A stretch of DNA of 8,461 nt from NCBI GenBank assembly GCA_023132075.1, contig JAGLYT010000056.1, positions 1 to 8,461 on the forward strand, written 5' to 3'. How positions within the stretch are numbered: the stretch's first letter is position 1; every line of letters starts with the position of its first letter. Origin of the DNA: a bacterium (GTDB lineage: Bacteria; CBDUZB01; JAGLHV01). A model generated the notes under the pieces. That model searched no databases, was not told the origin of the DNA, and saw nothing but the letters and a program-made list of their open reading frames with translations. Shown here one piece after another: positions 4,896-8,461 of the stretch. The translations under genes were made by a program, and so were the position numbers.

Positions 4896-6485
4896 TTATT
4901 TTTTTCTATTCATTATCACTTCGGGTATTTTACCAAGCAAATCACTTGCTATTAAACTCACTTCTCCTTTTTCCCTCGATGCAAAATCCCCTGCTAATCC
5001 ATGTAAATATGCCCCTGCCCTTGCCGCCGCCATCAAAAGTTCCTGTACGGAAAAACAATTCTTTTGACTTACTTCTCCCATCATTTGCGCAATTAAACCG
5101 GCAATCATCCCGGTAAGTACATCCCCCATCCCTGCCGAAGCCATTCCCGGATTACCCGTAGAATTCAAATAAAGAATATCCCCATCGGTAATAATTGTCT
5201 GATAACCCTTAAGTAAACAAATCAAATTATATTCTGCCGCAAGTTCCTTAGCCCACTTAATTCTTTCTTTTTGAACATTTAAAGTGTTTTTACCGAGCAA
5301 TCTGGCTAATTCGCCCGGATGAGGTGTAATTATTAACTTTGCTCTTGTTTTTTTTAGTATTTCCTTTTTTTCCGCCAAAAAGTTTAAAGCATCTGCATCC
5401 AAAACACAGGGTATTTGAATATTTAAAAGTATATTTTCCAGCAACTTGCCCATATCTCTATCCATAGACAAACCGGGTCCCATGGCTAATACGGAAATAT
5501 TTCGCTTTTCTATAAAATCCATAATTTTCTTAAAACTTTTTAAAGGCAAAATCTTCCGGTTCATTGCCGGCAAAGGCAACGTCATCACTTCTGTTAATTT
5601 TACTTCCATTATGTGATTCAGGTCTTCTGCAATAGCCAGAGTAACCAATCCTGCTCCGGTTCTAATTGCAGCCTGACAGGTCAACTCTGCCGCCCCTGTC
5701 ATTCCAACAGAACCGGCCAAAATCAAAACATGTCCAAAATTATTTTTATATACATCTTTTTTATCTCTTCGCGGCACCATTCCCTCTATTTCCTGCCAAT
5801 CCGATAACCTTTCTTTAACCTTTACCTTTTCTATTATTGAAGAGGGAACACCTATATCTACAACCATTACTTCTCCCGTAAAATTTCTCCCCGGCAATAA
5901 AAACAAACCACTTTTAGGTAAACCAAAAGTAACTGTTAAATCTGCACATATACAAAAATTAGCAACTTTACCCGTAGTTCCGTTTACCCCCGAAGGAATA
6001 TCACAGGCAGCAATGAACTTTTTCGAATTATTTACCTGTTTAAACAATTCCATCATTGAAACAGGTAATTCAGACTTTAACCCCGTACCGAATATAGCAT
6101 CCACAATCAAATCTGCTTTTTCAATTTCTTCCCGAAAAACACATTGCATTTCTTCGTTATATTCTATAAAATTCACTCCCAGATTCTTTGCCTTATCAAA
6201 ATTTGTTTTTGCATTATCGGATAAATCATTCTCTCCGGCCGACAAAAGCACTTTTACTTTACTTCCTGTTTCAAACAGTTTGCGGGCTACAACTAATCCA
6301 TCCCCTCCGTTATTCCCTTTACCTGATAAAATTAAAACATTTTTTTTGTTTAAATTCGTAAATTTATTTTTTAAAATTTTTACAAACCCCTCTCCTGCCC
6401 TTTCCATCAAAGTCAATCCCGAAATGCCTTGTCCAATACACTCCTCATCAATTTTCTTCATCTGCTCACTGGAAACAATTTTCAT
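4896..6485 (-). CDS. nnrDE: Bifunctional NAD(P)H-hydrate epimerase / ADP-dependent NAD(P)H-hydrate dehydratase
   Basis: This enzyme repairs damaged NADHX and NADPHX in the cytoplasm: the N-terminal YjeF_N half interconverts R and S hydrates, and the C-terminal ribokinase-like half dehydrates S-NAD(P)HX using ADP (ATP in eukaryotes). At 529 residues it has the usual length of the fused form. In the epimerase half, GKGNNGGDG is at 55-63, DAIFGTGL at 129-136 and DIPSGVNGTTG at 162-172. In the dehydratase half, LILAGSVGMTGAA starts near 254, GPGL is at 336-339, VLDADALN at 361-368, ITPHPGEL at 386-393, and NPGMASAGMGDVLTG leads to the probable catalytic Asp455. Both halves look intact. The ATG at 6485 starts with the typical MKIVSSEQM. 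Its purine-rich site (AAGGAAGG) is 12 nt away, rather far, and an in-frame stop upstream rules out a longer version. The CBS-domain gene follows 19 nt later. Confidence 0.96.
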   Translation of the reverse strand: MKIVSSEQMKKIDEECIGQGISGLTLMERAGEGFVKILKNKFTNLNKKNVLILSGKGNNGGDGLVVARKLFETGSKVKVLLSAGENDLSDNAKTNFDKAKNLGVNFIEYNEEMQCVFREEIEKADLIVDAIFGTGLKSELPVSMMELFKQVNNSKKFIAACDIPSGVNGTTGKVANFCICADLTVTFGLPKSGLFLLPGRNFTGEVMVVDIGVPSSIIEKVKVKERLSDWQEIEGMVPRRDKKDVYKNNFGHVLILAGSVGMTGAAELTCQAAIRTGAGLVTLAIAEDLNHIMEVKLTEVMTLPLPAMNRKILPLKSFKKIMDFIEKRNISVLAMGPGLSMDRDMGKLLENILLNIQIPCVLDADALNFLAEKKEILKKTRAKLIITPHPGELARLLGKNTLNVQKERIKWAKELAAEYNLICLLKGYQTIITDGDILYLNSTGNPGMASAGMGDVLTGMIAGLIAQMMGEVSQKNCFSVQELLMAAARAGAYLHGLAGDFASREKGEVSLIASDLLGKIPEVIMNRKK

Positions 6486-6510
6486 TTTTTTCTGAAACCT
6501 TCCTTTTTCC

Positions 6511-6541
6511 CTGCATTTTTAAATAATCTTTCTGCATTTTT
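6511..6541. repeat. Pair of direct repeats CTGCATTTTT upstream of nnrDE
   Basis: CTGCATTTTT is found at 6511-6520 and 6532-6541, 21 bp apart, about two helical turns. It lies between the palindrome-containing element and the nnrDE ribosome site. On the transcribed strand it reads AAAAATGCAG twice. Its role is unknown; it could be part of the same control region or the result of a small duplication. Confidence 0.35.
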
Positions 6542-6567
6542 TTATGTTTTAAACCGGTTATGTTTTA
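6542..6567. promoter_or_regulatory. Direct repeats flanking a palindrome upstream of nnrDE (possible operator)
   Basis: TTATGTTTTA occurs at 6542-6551 and again at 6558-6567, a 16-bp period. Exactly between the shared ATGTTTTA cores sits the perfect 8-bp palindrome AACCGGTT (6552-6559). It lies 57-82 bp upstream of the nnrDE start, in the only sizeable gap between acpS and nnrDE. The geometry suits a regulator binding site, but in AT-rich DNA chance is possible. No matching regulator is in the window. Confidence 0.3.
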
Positions 6568-6575
6568 TTAATAGC

Positions 6576-6606
6576 AATAAGGCAAAAAATATATTCTCGC
6601 CTTATT
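6576..6606 (-). repeat. Inverted repeat across the acpS stop codon
   Basis: AATAAGGC at 6576-6583 and GCCTTATT at 6599-6606 form an 8-bp perfect stem around a 15-nt AT-rich loop. On the minus strand the first arm includes the acpS TAA stop. The run after the second arm is not a clean U tract, so this is at best a weak terminator or an mRNA-end or processing hairpin. A role is inferred only from its position. Confidence 0.3.
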
Positions 6607-6952
6607 TATCCACAACCCAGATGGCTTGAGCTACCGCATAATTATGCGTATGAGAAAGAGAAATCAACATACGACCTTCCCTTTTTCCCTTTAAAACTAC
6701 CTCCGGTTTTCCACTTTTTTTATTTTTTATGCCTATATCTTTAAAATTCATCTTTGAATTTTCCAATGCTTTTAAAACTGCTTCCTTAGCGGCAAAGCGT
6801 ACAGCAAAATGCTCCCACTTATTTTTCTTCCCCTGACAATAAGCAATTTCTTCCGAGGTAAAAATTCTATTTATAAACCGTTCATTTTTATTTATTATTT
6901 CTTTAATCCGCTCGATTTCCACAACATCTATGCCACAACCTTTTATCTCCAT
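6602..6952 (-). CDS. acpS: Holo-[acyl-carrier-protein] synthase
   Basis: AcpS moves the 4'-phosphopantetheine arm from CoA to a serine of apo-ACP, activating it for fatty acid synthesis. The product is 116 residues, normal for the AcpS family, which acts as a trimer. Seen: the N-terminal CGIDVVEIERI motif with the Mg-binding Asp9, the helix motif VRFAAKEAVLKAL with Glu57 and the conserved Lys56, then SGKPEV and the C-terminal LISLSHTHNYAVA. I chose ATG at 6952 over an upstream in-frame TTG at 6976. The ATG has an AAGGA ribosome site 7 nt upstream and puts the GID motif at its usual distance from the N-terminus, whereas the TTG would add eight lysine-rich residues. The gene follows glmS by 48 nt and precedes nnrDE; acpS next to nnrDE is a common bacterial arrangement. 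Confidence 0.95.
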   Translation of the reverse strand: MEIKGCGIDVVEIERIKEIINKNERFINRIFTSEEIAYCQGKKNKWEHFAVRFAAKEAVLKALENSKMNFKDIGIKNKKSGKPEVVLKGKREGRMLISLSHTHNYAVAQAIWVVDK

Positions 6953-6959
6953 AGTCTTT

Positions 6960-6964
6960 TCCTT
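6960..6964 (-). promoter_or_regulatory. Ribosome binding site deciding the acpS start
   Basis: AAGGA on the minus strand, 7 nt from the ATG at 6952. The spacing is near ideal. The site lies inside the longer TTG-started frame, which argues that the upstream TTG is not used. Confidence 0.7.
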
Positions 6965-7000
6965 ACTCTTCTGCAAATAACAACAGGTTTTTTATGAATT

Positions 7001-8461
7001 TTATTCTACCGTTACACTTTTAGCTAAATTTCTGGGTTGGTCAACATCACAACCCCGTTTAACAGCAATATAATAAGCTAAAAACTGAAGGGGAATAACA
7101 TTAAGAACAGGGGTTAAAATTTCCAGGGTTTTAGGTAAATAAAAAACATCTTCCACTTCCTTATGTATTTTCCTGTCTCCCTTGCTGGCCAGGACAATTA
7201 CTATTCCATCCCGGGCTTTTACTTCTTTGATATTACTTAAAATTTTATCATAGACTTTACCCTGATTAGCGATAACCAATACCGGCATATTTTCATCAAT
7301 AAGAGCAATAGGCCCGTGCTTCATTTCTCCTGCGGCATATCCCTCAGCATGAATATAGGCAATTTCTTTTAATTTTAATGCCCCTTCCAAAGCTATGGGA
7401 TAATTCACATTTCTACCTAAATATAAAAAATCACTTTTTTTGAAAAATCTTTGAGCATAATCCTGAATAATATCCTGCATTTTAATCGTTTCTTCAATTT
7501 TGATGGGCAACTCAAAAAGAGCAGAGATAATTTCTTCAGTTTTTATCGGAGAAAGACTTCCCTTGATTTTAGCTAAATAAAGACTGAATAAATACAAAAC
7601 AATAAGCTGTCCCATAAATGCCTTGGTAGAAGCCACCCCTATTTCCGGGCCGCAACGGGTATAAACAACACAATCACATTCCCGTGCTATTGACGAATCA
7701 ATTACATTACATATCGCCAGAGTCTTTACTTTCTTTTTCTTTGCCTCTCTTAATGCAGCAAGGGTATCCGCTGTTTCTCCTGATTGGGTAATAACTATTA
7801 CTAAATCATTTTTCTTTACTAATGGACTTCTATACCGAAACTCCGAAGCAAGATCGACTTCGCAGGGTATTTTTACTAAATCCTCCAATACATATTTTCC
7901 AATTAACCCGGAATGATAAGATGTTCCACAAGCAACAATAAAAATTTTGCCTATTTCATCTATCTCTTTTTTGTCCCAACTAATTTCCTCCTTTAAAAAC
8001 ACCCCGCTCTTCTCCAAACAAATCCGCCCTCGCAAGGTATCCCGAACTACCTCCGTCTGTTCACAAATCTCTTTCAGCATAAAATGTTTATAACCGCCTT
8101 TTTCCGCCATTATCGCATTCCACTTAATTACCCGGGAAGATTTGTGAATTTCTTTAGCGTAAGAATTAAAAAATTTGACCCCTTTAAAATCCAAAACCGC
8201 TGTTTCCCCGTCTTCCAAAAAAACAACTTTATTAGTATAAGCTAAAATTGCAGAAACATCCGAAGCTATAAAATATTCCTTTTCCCCCATTCCTACAATC
8301 AATGGACTACCATGTCTGGCAGCAATAATCTTTCCCGGGTCAATGGTACTAATTACCCCCAAAGCATAAGACCCTTTTAAATCTTTTAAGGCACGCTGTG
8401 TTGCGCTTAAAAGATTCCCCTTAAAATATTTCTCTATTAAATGAGCAATAACTTCCGTATC
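7001..8461 (-). CDS. glmS: Glutamine--fructose-6-phosphate aminotransferase (isomerizing), 5'-truncated by the window edge
   Basis: GlmS makes glucosamine-6-phosphate from fructose-6-phosphate and glutamine, the first committed step to UDP-GlcNAc for peptidoglycan and lipopolysaccharide; it is cytoplasmic. The reading frame is open to the window edge and gives 486 residues. The family is about 600 residues, so roughly 120 N-terminal residues, including the catalytic Cys1 of the glutaminase domain, lie outside. Visible first is the end of the glutaminase domain (DTEVIAHLIE, then GSYALGVIS). The first SIS domain carries ACGTSYHSG and TQSGETADT at about fragment residues 177-233, followed by GVASTKAF. 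The second SIS domain carries ALEGALKLKEI and EMKHGPIALI. The C-terminus is the classic DQPRNLAKSVTVE. There is no true start in the window: the apparent start at 8362 is an internal TTG leucine codon. The gene ends 48 nt before acpS. No damage is seen in the visible part. Confidence 0.97.
   Translation of the reverse strand, partial: DTEVIAHLIEKYFKGNLLSATQRALKDLKGSYALGVISTIDPGKIIAARHGSPLIVGMGEKEYFIASDVSAILAYTNKVVFLEDGETAVLDFKGVKFFNSYAKEIHKSSRVIKWNAIMAEKGGYKHFMLKEICEQTEVVRDTLRGRICLEKSGVFLKEEISWDKKEIDEIGKIFIVACGTSYHSGLIGKYVLEDLVKIPCEVDLASEFRYRSPLVKKNDLVIVITQSGETADTLAALREAKKKKVKTLAICNVIDSSIARECDCVVYTRCGPEIGVASTKAFMGQLIVLYLFSLYLAKIKGSLSPIKTEEIISALFELPIKIEETIKMQDIIQDYAQRFFKKSDFLYLGRNVNYPIALEGALKLKEIAYIHAEGYAAGEMKHGPIALIDENMPVLVIANQGKVYDKILSNIKEVKARDGIVIVLASKGDRKIHKEVEDVFYLPKTLEILTPVLNVIPLQFLAYYIAVKRGCDVDQPRNLAKSVTVE

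Noticed and set aside
6013-6495. 160-codon plus-strand frame
   Set aside because: Antisense to the well-supported epimerase half of nnrDE; low-complexity Phe/Ser text and no family motifs.
8360-8362. TTG at 8362 as a start of glmS
   Set aside because: The frame continues to the window edge with conserved GlmS sequence upstream (DTEVIAHLIE), so the TTG is an internal leucine.

Overview
The window is a stretch of bacterial chromosome, low in GC (roughly one third by eye). All nine recognisable genes lie on the minus strand, so transcription runs from the right edge (8461) to the left edge (1). Most are housekeeping genes: amino-sugar synthesis, carrier-protein activation, NAD(P)HX repair, thiamine diphosphate synthesis and tRNA t6A modification. 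This gene set suggests a free-living bacterium that makes its own envelope and cofactors. The order acpS / nnrDE / CBS / tsaE recalls Deltaproteobacteria, and thiL / tsaE / tsaB recalls Clostridia. Poor coding density between some genes and repeat-like intergenic DNA would also fit an uncultured candidate phylum. I cannot place the phylum from the sequence alone.

Layout in transcription order. (1) 8461-7001: the C-terminal four fifths of glmS, cut by the window edge. (2) 6952-6602: acpS. (3) 6485-4896: bifunctional nnrDE, preceded by a 116-bp gap with two pairs of short direct repeats and an 8-bp palindrome. (4) 4876-4412: a two-CBS-domain protein 19 nt after nnrDE and probably cotranscribed with it. 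(5) 4411-4060: a 352-bp intergenic region with a good sigma70-type promoter and a long leader, part of which looks like decayed coding or repeat DNA. (6) 4059-3817: an 80-residue protein with two membrane segments and an acidic tail. (7) 3799-2768: thiL. (8) 2799-2293: tsaE, overlapping thiL. (9) 2261-810: a response regulator with GAF and GGDEF domains, predicted to make c-di-GMP. (10) 783-85: tsaB. (11) 84-1: GC-richer DNA with heptamer repeats.

The second cluster (80-aa protein, thiL, tsaE, diguanylate cyclase, tsaB) is tightly packed and probably one operon read from the promoter near 4342-4370. TsaE and TsaB are two parts of the t6A threonylcarbamoyl-transfer machinery, and their partner TsaD is not in the window. 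The unexpected member is the diguanylate cyclase placed between tsaE and tsaB.

I did not find a defence system, mobile element with a transposase, CRISPR array, rRNA or tRNA here. The most interesting items are the signalling gene inside the t6A operon, the small membrane protein whose pattern recalls the magnetosome protein MamI, the leader region at 4060-4411, the repeat arrangement upstream of nnrDE, and the heptamer repeats at the left edge.
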